From Cryoendolithus antarcticus (lineage: Eukaryota; Ascomycota; Dothideomycetes; Cladosporiales; Cladosporiaceae), in the NCBI GenBank assembly GCA_002077065.1, contig NAJO01000113.1, positions 1 through 27,614 on the forward strand: 27,614 nucleotides of DNA, written 5' to 3'. The position numbers and the translations under genes were made by a program. Every line of letters starts with the position of its first letter. Within the stretch, counting starts at the first letter, position 1. The notes below the pieces were generated by a model, which had not been told where the DNA came from, did no database searches, and worked only from the letters and a program-made list of their open reading frames with translations. Positions 1 through 9,866 of this stretch are shown here, one piece after another.

Positions 1-403
1 AAAATGTACCAGTACTGGCCTCGTCTGCGCATCAATCTTTCCCTCGATGGCTTCGATCCACTGCAATATCAGAGGCATTGTAAGCTGAATGACCACCTAG
101 CTGTCAGGGAACACGCCCAACTGATTCTTGGTAGGCGATGTAAGTCGAGTGCTCATAGTCAAGGTGCTCTAGTCGCGCTGCTAACGACAGCCCGTCTCAG
201 GAAGCCGATAGCTCTCGTGAGTCCACCGCTGCATGTTCTGCTGCACTGTACTAGTAATTGATCCGGAACAGTTGTCGACGGCATTGCCGAGGCCGCGCAG
301 AGCACCGTTCGTGTTTCAATAGTAGCCGAATACGTTCAAGTACGCATTAATGTTATGCAGCCGCCGAGGCAGTATGCGAGTGCTTGCTGACAAAACCTAG
401 CGA
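1..403. other. No supported gene at left edge
   Basis: All frames here are short, and none gives a family motif I recognise. Because the transcription-factor relic to the right lacks its DNA-binding end, this stretch may hold decayed sequence from that gene. I find no Zn2Cys6 cysteine pattern in it, so this is only a positional guess. Confidence 0.4.
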
Positions 404-1728
404 ATGTACCACCAGACGAATTTCGTACCACAGACAATTACCTACTTCCTGCAGATGACCTCGACGTTCTCATTGCAGAGTGCGTGGGAGCAACTGCCTC
501 GCAGCGGCGACAACCTGGGCCACGTGAAGCTAAGCGACCTGTCACTGACTACCCTTCTACTCCTCTCAGTAGCGTTCCAATACCTGATACCGGATCCTAC
601 CAATGACTTCAGCACTAGCGCCACGTCCCGCGCATGCTTTCAGCTCGCGCTCAGCCGGTTATGGACACTCCACTCTCAAGACAAAGAGGTCAATCTTACG
701 TCAAAGATGATGGTCGCCGTCCAACTGATTATCATCTACGGCCGACCTTTCCATGCGCTCGGCATACTGCGTCAGGTCGGCATGGTCCTGTCATCAACAT
801 GGACTCGCTCGAGGCTGCCACTCCGTCCCGCCTCGTTCTTGACCAAAATGCACTTCTTGATGGAGTCCGATATGCTATCCGAGATCGACGGCCAAACTAC
901 TGCGGATGTCGCACAGTTAATCTTCGACACGAATGGCAAAGTTAATGGTGGCCAGATAGAATTTCCCACTGTACAGCGCGCCACCAGAGCAGCAGGTGCC
1001 GCTTTCCCTTGATCAGACACTGTGGCTACGCCTGTGTCTGAACCGAGTTCTCAGCAACACCTACATGATCGATAGTGCTTATAGTAATCCGCGACTTATT
1101 GGGCAAGCAACATCGGACATTACATTCGAGTTGGAGTACTGGTATCGCTCAATGCTAATTGAGCTGCATTTTCCGAGAACCCTCGCTGCATTCGGACTGC
1201 TAACAAGCAGTATGCCGTCTTACAAAGTAAGCAGAATGTCTTGGTATCACGATTGGACTGAGATTGACATCAGGCAGGTGAACATTGCAACACGCTACTA
1301 CCTCTGCCACTTCATGCTCAACAAAGGTGTTTGCTACTATTTCCTCCCAAAGAGATCGAACGCCTCGCAACACCGCCAAAAAACCAGAAGACCAACAAGA
1401 CCTTAGCGGCATCCAGATCTCGGTCTTCGAATGCAGCCGCACCTGCCTGCATAACGCCCTCATGACAGTCGTCTATCTACGCTCCCACCCGCAGCTAATC
1501 GGCTGGTTCCAAATGCAGATGCTCATCTCCTGCTACGCTGTGATCCTGCAATGCAGCGTGCAGTTTCCACAAATGTTTGGCGACTTTGAAGATCCAGGAG
1601 TGACTCTGACGTCGATCGAATGCCAGCTCGAGTCGATGCGAGAGCAGAACACGGGTAGCAGGCGGACCATCAATATGTTGAAGAACGTACGCCAAAATCT
1701 GAAGCTTCCAGTCAGTATTCGAGTCTGA
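404..1728 (+). pseudogene. Decayed fungal-specific (zinc-cluster type) transcription factor, middle and C-terminal part
   Basis: Three consecutive plus-strand frames read like the middle homology region and C-terminal region of a fungal Zn2Cys6 activator. Frame one (404-1012) has the helix-rich stretch LSLTTLLLLSVAFQYL followed by a block around 'RACFQLALSRLWTLHSQ' and 'VAVQLIIIYGRPFHALGILR', the order usual for Fungal_trans domains. Frame two (996-1406) has an 'ELEYWYRSMLIELHFPR' block and a 'NIATRYYLCHFMLNKGVCYY' block, the usual place of the helix before the basic loop. Frame three (1285-1728) ends with 'LRSHPQLIGWFQMQMLISCY', like the Trp-containing C-terminal helix. The frame changes are not at recognisable introns that I could confirm, and no zinc-cluster cysteines are seen upstream, so I call it a truncated pseudogene. 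Such proteins act as nuclear DNA-binding regulators; the target is unknown. Family call is by motif pattern only. Confidence 0.6.
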
Positions 1729-2388
1729 AGCCCGCGCCGGGCTCACTTATGGGAGTGCAGACGCCGAGTACTTTGGGCATATCAGCGAATAGCTGCTAGT
1801 ACTCAATATTGAAAGCGCAGATCACGGCGCCGGCTTGGAGCGTTTTTACTGCGGAGCAGGAGAGTGTCGCATGGATATAAAGCTGTGAGAGAGGTGAATG
1901 TGCCTTCGGCTGCAGATGCAGACGCAACTGAAAGTTACGCGCAATCCGAATCGTGCCCTCGAAAGTCGGCGGCGAGGCGATAGGTAGAACACTTGGGCTG
2001 GCGATAACGTCGGCCAGGGCCTCGCAGATCTAGAATATTACGATTGCGCGAGGATTTCAGCTTTGGGCATGCTGACACAAGGGGCAGTGTGCTAGAAGTG
2101 TACAAACGAATGGCAGGTATACATGGCCTTCAGTCTGGGCGCACGGTAAGTTACACAAGATGGATGGATGTGATACACCAGCGAGGTAAACTTCGCACTC
2201 TAACGTATGACTCTGCTTGATCTTACACTGCGGTCCTCAGCGATGAAAGCCATCGCCAAATACACGTTTCACTTCCTGCCCCAAACTTCGACGACAGCAC
2301 TTTTTGCGCAAACCCTCCAGTTCGCCACCTCTCCAAGTCTACCATGCCACTGATGCTTGATCCGATACCTCTTCCCTCTGTGCAATGC
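1729..2388. other. Intergenic stretch, nothing recognised
   Basis: Between the transcription-factor relic and the end of the SF3B1 relic I see no ORF with family features on either strand. The plus-strand ORF that begins at 2344 runs antisense to the SF3B1 relic and is a shadow. Confidence 0.4.
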
Positions 2389-3598
2389 TCAAATCATCAC
2401 ACACAGCTCCTTCCTCTCCACCCTATCCTCCTCAAGCGGAGGATAGTAAGGCACCATAGCATCCGCGCTCATAACATGTGCATCATTGTAAAGTTGCCAA
2501 TAAGGCACTCTAACTTTTCTCGCCGGATGGAAAAGCCCAGCCCAAACGTAATTCAACACCGCACCCGTGCCGACAGCGACTCGAATGACATCAATGGTCT
2601 CGATGACCTCATCAACGACGTGGAGGCTTGTTTCGAAGAGGTTTGGAATGAGGAGGTTGAGCAAGTGAGCATGGCGTCTTCGCAGCCCAGGCCGACGACG
2701 CCAAGGGCCATGTGCTTAACGACTGCGGCGCCGGTCTGGCGGTGCATTTGGTTGCGGTCGATAAGGGCGTCTTCGAGGAGCGGGGTGACGGTGTAGACGT
2801 AGTCTTTGCCAATTTCGCCGATGTATTCGAAAAGGAAGAGGAGGGCTTTGAGCACGCCGTTTTGCACGTTCAGCTCGGGGACGCGGTACTCGTTCGTCAG
2901 CGCTGGGAGGACCGTAAAACGTGCGCAGGTCTCCGCTACGATGCCGATGGCGATGGCGATGCAGACACGCGAATGCCAGTCTTGCACGTGGAGATTATTG
3001 AGCAGCGTGGACAGTACGTCCTGCGGTCCGATGGCCTTGGCAATGAAGCCAGATGTGTTGGTTGCCGCGCGGCGAATGCCCTTCTTGTGCGCCTTGAGCA
3101 TGTCGAGCAGCTCAAAGCAGATGCGCATCCACTCCCTCGCGTTGACGGTCTCGGGCCCACGGTCGGCAGTGCAGCCAACAAGATCAATGGCGTTTTCCTG
3201 CACCTTCCCATGTCTGTTCCGCAATATCGGCGTCATCCTCGGCAATAAAACGCGAATAGGAGGCTGCGTCTGATTGATCCCCACAACAGTACAATACTCC
3301 TCATGGCGCCTAGAATGGAGCCAAGAACTTCCGAGTACTCTCCGCCCAGATACTTGTACAGCACTGTGCCGAGCTTGGCTATCAGAGCGTTCTCGCCACA
3401 TTGCTTCTTGACCATGGCGATTTTTGGAGATGAGTCAGCACCCTGCTAGCGAACGGTCCCGCTCTGGATGTTCAGTTGCCAAAGGATCGTCGACACTATT
3501 TGTGGGAGGTAGGGTTTGCACCTCGAGCTCAGAGCTTTGCCGACAGTGCCGATAATGATCATAGGCTCTGCCAACTCATCTACTAGTACCGGCGCTAG
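2389..3598 (-). pseudogene. SF3B1: Truncated, frameshifted copy of splicing factor 3B subunit 1 (SF3B1/Hsh155), C-terminal HEAT repeats
   Basis: SF3B1 is the HEAT-repeat scaffold of the U2 snRNP that holds the branch-site helix; fungi normally have one essential gene of over 1,100 codons. This copy covers only about the last 400 residues. Reading leftward, '[16 protein letters not shown]', '[20 protein letters not shown]', '[20 protein letters not shown]', '[18 protein letters not shown]', '[20 protein letters not shown]' and 'GLFHPARKVR' follow the family order exactly, to a stop at 2389. Lesions are clear: an in-frame TAG at 3446-3448 where the family has Gln in the 'VRQQAAD' segment (CAG to TAG), a one-base deletion at 3290/3291, and another at 2668/2669 just after 'GCEDAM'. 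The copy begins mid-repeat near 3598 with no start codon. It cannot make a working protein. The functional gene must lie elsewhere (inference). Identification is very secure; the left-hand start is approximate. Confidence 0.93.
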
Positions 3599-4099
3599 CA
3601 CTTGTTATAGCTTTCCGGACGGAAGTCGCCATCTCCGTATCGGGTGACCGTACTGCCTAGCTCTTAGGATACATTCGTTAAGCATGTACAAAGAGGGCCG
3701 CCTATAACCGAAAGGTGAATCGCAGAGGTAGAATCAACCTTATCGTTGATAGCTTAGTGCAATACAGTGCCGAGGCGTGACAGCATGCCACGACGAAAGC
3801 GATCGTAGATACTGTACATACATATAGTTATACTGCAGAATTCCATACAGGCTGTTGGGGCAAGCTGTAAGATGCACATCAATAATGCCTCGCTCGAAGT
3901 GGTACGGGGTATCGAAACGGCCAGAGGTACCCGGAGGCGAACGTTTGGCTTGTTTTTGCACTTGTGGCTTTGGAACGCGCAGCAAGACGCTACTGATCCG
4001 AGCTTACGGAAGGTTTGTTTGGAATCATGGATATCGAATTGATCCAGCGGTAACAGCAGACTCAAATATCTTCATCGTATAGAGCCGGTCTGGCCGGAA
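3599..4099. other. No supported gene
   Basis: Upstream of the SF3B1 relic the sequence stops resembling that gene near 3598. The short overlapping ORFs on both strands here show no motif, signal peptide or repeat that I can support. Confidence 0.4.
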
Positions 4100-4238
4100 C
4101 TAGACAGCCCTCCCGGGAAAAACAAACCTAGGAGTTTTGGGATCATCCCGAACTGTTCCCGGCCCATAAGCTGGAATCTTCTCCACGAACACCACCTTGG
4201 ATTCCTGAGCGAGCAGTGGAGTTTGGGAGGACCAATCC
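4100..4238 (-). pseudogene. Short open coding-like fragment of unknown protein
   Basis: A 46-codon open stretch on the minus strand, bounded by TAG codons at 4239-4241 and 4100-4102, reads with a protein-like composition: 'KVVFVEKIPAYGPGTVRDDP' followed by 'KTPRFVFPGRAV'. It has no start codon. It looks like an internal or C-terminal scrap of a conserved cytosolic protein, and it sits among other gene scraps, but I do not recognise the family. It could also be chance. The upstream TAG may itself be a mutated codon. Confidence 0.25.
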
Positions 4239-4241
4239 TAA

Positions 4242-4816
4242 TGGACACAGAACATGGTATGGATCGTAGTTACCGACGGACTGTCCGACAGCATGACAGA
4301 GATCCGATTCAGTCACTCTTCACTGACCCAGGTACAGGTAGGTGAAATCAGTTATGATCCCCAGGAGAGTGATCGGGATGATGGGCTGATTCATGATGTT
4401 ATCTCTGGCCTTCAAGCTACGCCAAGGCCCATGCGTCATGGTTTCGCCACCGCTACTGATCTGAGCTGGAGCACATGGTGTCGCCTCGAAACAGATCAGG
4501 GCGCATACCATCGTCTGGCATCGTCCGGAATTTACTTCCAACACGACTGACAAGGTGAATAACAGCAAGTTTGATGATCTCTTCTGACAGGCTCATGAGA
4601 ATGCACTATTGTCGTGCATGCAGTAGATTCTGGAGTCCTACGTACGCTGAAGAATCATCTAGACCCTTCTGGGATAAAGAGCTGTGACGAGCGGGTGCTG
4701 TCAGATCATCGCTTGCACACAAGACACGAGCTTATGCTTGATGGTTATGGGCCGAGCCACGGCAACTCTACCAGGTCGTTAGACATCAGAAGCGAAGCAC
4801 GCCGCGCCCGTGTCCG
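4242..4816. other. No supported gene
   Basis: ORFs of 80-100 codons overlap on both strands. The minus-strand one (4320-4568) ends in a hydrophobic stretch that could pass for a single membrane helix. None shows a family signature, and nothing suggests introns linking them. Confidence 0.35.
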
Positions 4817-4987
4817 ATGCCCGCGAACATCGTGCAGACACTCCAATACAACCGGAACCCACAGCAGTACATGACCGCCAACCAGCAGCAGGCACTGTAG
4901 TACCAAGCGCAGCTGCAATAACAGCAAGCCGCGCAGCAGGGACCTCACCCGATGCCGCCTGGCCAAGGAATGCCACAGGGCCACTAG
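4817..4987 (+). pseudogene. Glutamine-rich C-terminal tail of an unidentified protein, interrupted by TAG and TAA
   Basis: In one plus frame the text runs 'MPANIVQTLQYNRNPQQYMT', then 'ANQQQAL', a TAG (4898-4900), 'YQAQLQ', a TAA (4919-4921), 'QQAAQQGPHPMPPGQGMPQG' and a final TAG at 4985-4987. This is the Gln/Pro/Met-rich composition of the tails of fungal transcription co-factors such as chromatin-remodelling or Mediator subunits, but I cannot name the protein. Both internal stops fall inside a Gln-rich run and are one C-to-T change from CAG and CAA, so they are most simply read as mutated Gln codons. The region upstream in this frame (from about 4760) stays open but is less distinctive. 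No start or domain is visible. Confidence 0.45.
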
Positions 4988-5631
4988 GAGGGTGCTGTTG
5001 GTATTATAGGGCTTTATCAAGTCGAGTAACGAGTGAAGATGTTTATGTCTGCGAATGGACCATTAAGCAAGAATGACATGATTAGCTTGCCCGGCAAACA
5101 GACATAGCACCGCGTGGGCGGTGGAGAGATTTGTCATGCATGGCTTTATGAATCGTGAGGTAGGCTTCAGTCATGGTTGTTGTAGAGAGTCTATAGACCC
5201 AGGATTCTCTCGACTTGATCTCTCCGTATTGCCTCAACGTACCCCCGCTTCTACAGACCGTCTGATCGGACCACACTCCCATTCGAATACTGGTAAACGC
5301 ATGATTGGTACGTGATGCCGATGGGAGAGCATCGGGAGTCCACTCAGCCGCCTCTTATGCGTGTGGTAGCATAGCAGTCCGACACTACGATCGGCCTGAT
5401 ATGATCACGGTCTTCATCTCAGACACTCAGAAATCTAGAGGTAAAGGCCATCACGTCTAATCGACGTGCACTAAAAAATTGGTGAGGAAACGGTCAGATA
5501 CTGCATACGTAAATTTGCGTTTCATTCGTATTTATCGTAGACACTGCCCTTATAGCTGCCATTCCATGTTCGATCAACATGCAGACATTCTCAAGCCCTT
5601 CTCACCCTCTCGTCAACCGGTGATCGATGTC
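4988..5631. other. No supported gene; 3' flank of the TRI12-family transporter
   Basis: Nothing with a family signature is seen here. The part next to 5632 lies just past the transporter stop codon and probably holds its 3' untranslated region. The ORF at 5479-5904 on the plus strand overlaps the transporter antisense and is a shadow. Confidence 0.4.
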
Positions 5632-7501
5632 TTACATCACCACAGCAACATGATCATCCATGTACTTCCCAATATCTCCCATAAAGCACGCCGCCACAAT
5701 ACTCACACTTCCAAACGCAATACTGGTATAATAGACATACTTATACGCCTCCGCATACGCCAGCTGGCCCGCCAATACAATGCCCTCATACGCCCCAGGG
5801 ATACCGGTGACGCCGGGCAGCTCGGCGATAGGGCCCAGGAGCGAGGCGCCGGTAAGTTTGATAGCGTCTGTGATGATTTCAACGGAGGTGATATTCAGCT
5901 TTAGGACCATAAAACCGCCGATGTGGTAGGTAGCGGCGGGGATGAACTTATTGACGAAGACGTTGTAGCTGGGAGAGTTGGTCAGTAATGCTATATGATG
6001 AGGCAGGTGGTCAATGGAGACGTACTAGACTGTGTACCCAATCGAGCCGCCAATGACGCGGATGGCGAGGGTCAGGGCTGTGACCGTCGCGATGAGGTCG
6101 TCGGGGCAGATAATGGTTGCTGCGTTGCAGTCAGTATGCGTCGCACAGTGTGAATCAGAGGATGGGCTTACTGATGATCGAGGCCGGCACGACAATACCG
6201 CCAATACCGAGTCCAGCCAAGATGAGCATCCCCCAGAGTTTGTGAAGGTTGTCCTGCTCAGCGTACGCTAATGCACCGCAGCCGGCTGTCATGAGGATCG
6301 ACGAGACGACGAGTAGCAGGCGTATTTGGCCCTTCAGAGCAGAGATGAGGTAGAGGACGATGCAGGCGCCAGCTAGGATAGAGAAGCCGACGGGAATACC
6401 GCGAATACCGACGCCGACGGGGTCATGACCGTACACATTGAACGCTTGGGTGGGCCAGAACATGAGAATCGAGAAGAAGTTAGCGCCGGAGATGAATGTG
6501 ATGACCAGAGTGAGGGCGAGGATGCGAGGATCCTGGCGAAGACGCTTGGGAAACATGGGGTACTTGGCGCCGTATGCCTCCCAGACGAAGAAGCCAATGA
6601 GCATGACCACACCAAGGATAAGTGGGACCAGAGTGTGAACGGAAGTCCATGGGTACTGGTAGCCTCCCCATTGCATACCCATCATAAACAACAACATCCC
6701 CGCGATGGACAAGAAGCCTCCAATGTAGTCAATCTGAGTCAAGATCTCCTTGCGACTCAAACCAGAGCTGTTCACGCGAGGTGGTGGGAAATAGAAGACG
6801 GCAGTCATGATCAACCCAATACCAGCCCAGGTACCGCAGAGAAGGCCGATGTACCTCCAAGAGCCGTGCGCAGCAATGAGCTGACCCCAGAGCACACTCG
6901 GGCAGAACGGCACAATCGTAAAGATCAGTACTGAAACGTACTTGCCACGTTGGCTCGTAGGCGCGAGCTCAGACGTAGCAGCCAGTGCGGTGAGCTCGTT
7001 GATACCAGCTCCAACGCCAGCAAAGACCATGCCGCAGATGAAGATGTTCATGCTATGTGCTGTACTGCAGATGATCATACCGACGACGATGAAACTCGCT
7101 CCGATGAGCGCGACGTACCGACGACCGATGAGATCTGAGACTGAGCCGACGAAAGGGCAGACCGCAGCGAGGGAGAGGAGATTGGCCAGGACGAACCAGA
7201 TCCAGCGATCTACACCGCCGATATCCGCGTAAATAATTGGGGGGACGCCGCCGAAAAGGTAGACGGGGATTTGGGAGCCGGTCCATACTATGGCTAGCCG
7301 TCAGATGCGTTCGAGCGCATTTGAAGGTTAATGTGACCTACGGAATGCCATAGCAATTAAGCTCATCATCCGCTGAAATGACATCTTGGGTTCCGGAGCG
7401 TGGTCTATGCCGCCCCAGTATGTTCGTACGCCGTTCTCGTCAAAGTGATTTAGGTGGCCGGGCACACGCTCATTAGTACGTGCCTTCTCGAAATGCGACA
7501 T
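5632..7501 (-). CDS. TRI12-family major facilitator transporter (four exons, 568 aa), apparently intact
   Basis: I reconstruct exons 7501-7342, 7287-6172, 6119-6026 and 5968-5632 (1,707 coding bases with the TAA stop). The introns of 54, 52 and 57 bases have donors GTAGGT, GTAAGC and GTACGT and end in TAG, CAG and CAG; the frame stays open across each joint. The start is ATG at 7501 (context CCACAATGTC). Family signs in order are 'FDENGVRTYWGGIDHAPEPK' before the first helix, 'FLWTGSQIPVYLFGGVPP' across the first exon joint, the motif-A loop 'GSVSDLIGRR' near residue 100, 'VPASIITTIICPDDLIATV' across the second joint and 'GDIGKYMDDHVAVVM' at the C terminus. This family (Pfam Fungal_trichothecene efflux, about 14 helices) exports toxins or moves siderophores at the plasma membrane. 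The substrate here is unknown: no biosynthetic cluster is adjacent. It contrasts with its broken neighbours and is the best candidate for a live gene. Confidence 0.93.
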
Positions 7502-7566
7502 TGTGGTTTTCTCGCCCGCTGGCGAGCGATCGGAAGCTTCTATCGATCTATAAGCATCGTGATCGA

Positions 7567-7573
7567 ATATATA
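7567..7573 (-). promoter_or_regulatory. Candidate TATA box of the TRI12-family transporter
   Basis: On the minus strand the sequence GCTATATATTC lies 66-72 bases upstream of the transporter ATG, a plausible core-promoter position. It is the only TATA-like element close to the start. AT runs of this size occur by chance, so this is tentative. Confidence 0.35.
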
Positions 7574-8519
7574 GCAAACTGCTGTTCACTCACGCGAGCT
7601 TTCGCTCCGTTCGACGAGGTTCGTCATGAAGACGGTGGTCGAGCAGCTCGCTCAGTCGCCTTGAAAGATATGTGCAGTCAAATGAAGAAGGATGAGAATG
7701 GCCCAGATATCAATCATACGGCAGGAGCAACTCCAAACAACCTTGAAGTACACTGGCGATCTGTACCCGAGGGTATGGGAGTTGACATGTAGCCCTTTAC
7801 TCGCGGCCTAACAGGAGATACCTAGCACGGAGTCTTGCCCATTACGGGTTGGCCGTCCGGGTTTAAAACTCTGCCTTCCGGTGATTGTGGAGTATCTGGA
7901 CACCTCTGCTGCACTCATGGCAGAGACTTTGGAAGGTGAAATGCGGGGATGTCGATCAGCTGCACACGATCCCATGCGCATCTTGCTCGAGTAGCCGCAG
8001 TGGTTGGGATCGCGTGCAGGGCATTGCTCTAGATGCGTGAACTATCATCTCGGCTCGCTTGCGATTGGCCCGTACCGACAGCCCGGTCCCAGGGTTTCGT
8101 ACCATGCGGCTTTGACGCCGTGAGACTGCAGGCGTCGCATCAGTGGTTGTGGGGAATTGTGCTTTTCTTTCGAGTGGATGACATTGACACAGTGGAAGGG
8201 CCGGAGTTTCTCGGTAGATCACAAACGTTCTTTACTTTCCCTCCCAATAACGACGTCACTCGCTATAGAGCAATATAAAACGCCCGCAATATGTGTCTGT
8301 TGCTGATGTTGTGTGGAAGGTAGAGTGGATGCCCAGATCTCTTTGAATTCCCTAGCGGGTCCTCCCCACGAAATGCTGGGGAAGCGAAAGGGTTTGTTTT
8401 GGCGACACTCATTTGGCCCGCTCGTGAACTCTCTTTCGTCCAAGTGCGACCCATTCAACGTCACGCTACTAGGCTAACTTTGCACACCACGAATAGTGAC
8501 GGTGGCGTGTTCGTTCGTA
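7574..8519. other. Upstream region of the transporter; no gene recognised
   Basis: This 0.9-kb stretch separates the transporter start from the end of the GH31 relic. Short ORFs on both strands lack family features. It presumably includes the transporter promoter. Confidence 0.4.
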
Positions 8520-9427
8520 TCAGGGTACAACGAGCGGCTCGAGGCGTGGAGCATCGATAGTACGGTTCATATCTGGCTGCGCATCAGAAGCAGCTTGCGT
8601 GTACCAATCGTACGAGATATTACCTTCACCCACACCAGGAGAGACTCCGCCTCGATACGTGAGCCCTTGATCGAGGATAGGCGTGATTATGAGGTTCGGG
8701 CCACGGAGAAATTGGTTATCGTGATTGGCTAGGGATGGATTATTGGAAATTCCCATGCCAAAGCGCGCATGACTGTCGGGCAGTCGTGTGGGAGCGGTAG
8801 AAGAGCGTGTATATGTAGGGCAGCCGTAAGTACCGGATCGCCACCGTGGCGCGGGAGGCTTCCGCGACGGACGCCCAGACGTAGGCTTCCTGCTGAATGG
8901 AGGAGGGGACATTGTGGTTGCTGTAAAAGGGAAAGAAAACTATGAGCCGCATCTAGCGTTGCAGAGCACTTCATCCGGATTGTCATTGAAGCTACACGTG
9001 TCAACACCGAACATGGGGATGCTGGAAAGGGCAAGGTTCAGGGCTTGCACGACGGAGAAGTACATGTAGGCAATGAGTCTAGCATTATAGCCGCCCCAAT
9101 GGCCTGCCAATTTGCGCGTGCCAGCGAAAGTCAAGCGGCCAACGATGAAGGGATGCCTGCCGGGGAAGACTACGAGGGGTTTTGGTAGGTTGCGTTAAGG
9201 ATCTGGTAGCCGAGGAGGTTGTGTACGTCGTACTCGTCGGTACCGTCTTCGTGAGTAACGTTGGGGCTGCTGGCGTGGACGGCAAGGTTGCCTTGAATTT
9301 TATTAATCACGTACGGGGGCTGGCTGACATCCCGCACGCCTAGGGTGATGATCGGAGGAAAGTAGGGCACTGTAGCAATAGACAGTGAGATGGCTGCTGC
9401 GCTAGCTGATGCGATCGATGCTGACAA
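8520..9427 (-). pseudogene. GH31 alpha-glucosidase fragment, frameshifted, catalytic acid/base lost
   Basis: GH31 enzymes are secreted retaining alpha-glucosidases or alpha-xylosidases of about 900 residues. This relic keeps part of the second half of the catalytic region. In order leftward: an Ala/Ser linker, 'PPYVINKIQGNLAVHASSPN', 'EYDVHNLLGYQILNATY' (stop at 9170), then in a new frame 'GRLTFAGTRKLAGHWGGYN' and 'ALNLALSSIPMFGVDTCSFN' (stop near 8940), then 'FFPFYSNHN' with 'EAYVWASVAEASRATVAIRY', then 'ALAWEF', and after a last frame change 'LRGPNLIITPILDQG' with 'GVSPGVGEG'. At least three frame changes occur. The catalytic acid/base Asp of the 'HWxGDN' motif is Tyr here (GGYN). The nucleophile region and the N-terminal half are missing. 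No introns explain the frame changes. Family call is secure; enzyme specificity is not. Confidence 0.9.
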
Positions 9428-9866
9428 AGAAGATGTTGCAGTAACTTAAGTTAGGATCGCTAGTGGTTAGCTAATGGAAAACTCCTCATCAAATCGTTCA
9501 CCACCGCCAGGTCATACACGAACCCACTGTTCTTAGTCAGGGCCTCCGGTGATCAGGGCATCACTGCTGGACTCTGCACACGCTGCGGCAGGAAGTAACG
9601 CCATTTCCGCGTCCCATGCTTAGGCTCAAGGGGACAGACTACGGCGCACCCTGCTGCTGGCAGATCAAAGGGGTGTGTGATACACGTGCGACATGAGATC
9701 GCCTTATGGGCCCATTTGACTTTCCACTCCATCATCTCTCCGGCCGCACCACCGTCACTCGGACGGCATTTTTACGGTAGAGCCCTTCTGTTACTCCAGT
9801 CGTTTCGTCCCCCAGCCTAGTACATCTCTTCGCCATTGTATACATATCTGCTACATATAATCAGCC
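9428..9866. other. Upstream region of the amino-acid permease
   Basis: No ORF with family features lies between the GH31 relic and the permease start. The last 100 bases contain AT-rich stretches ('acatatctgctacatataatc') just before the permease ATG that could serve as a core promoter, but no clear TATA box stands out. Confidence 0.4.

Noticed and set aside
2712..3273. Two long plus-strand ORFs of 155-178 codons
   Set aside because: They are shadows of the minus-strand SF3B1 relic, whose translation matches the family closely.
5479..5904. 141-codon plus-strand ORF
   Set aside because: It lies antisense over the last exon of the intact TRI12-family transporter and has no family features.
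6425..6934. 169-codon plus-strand ORF, hydrophilic
   Set aside because: It is antisense to the large second exon of the transporter; the membrane-protein frame explains it.
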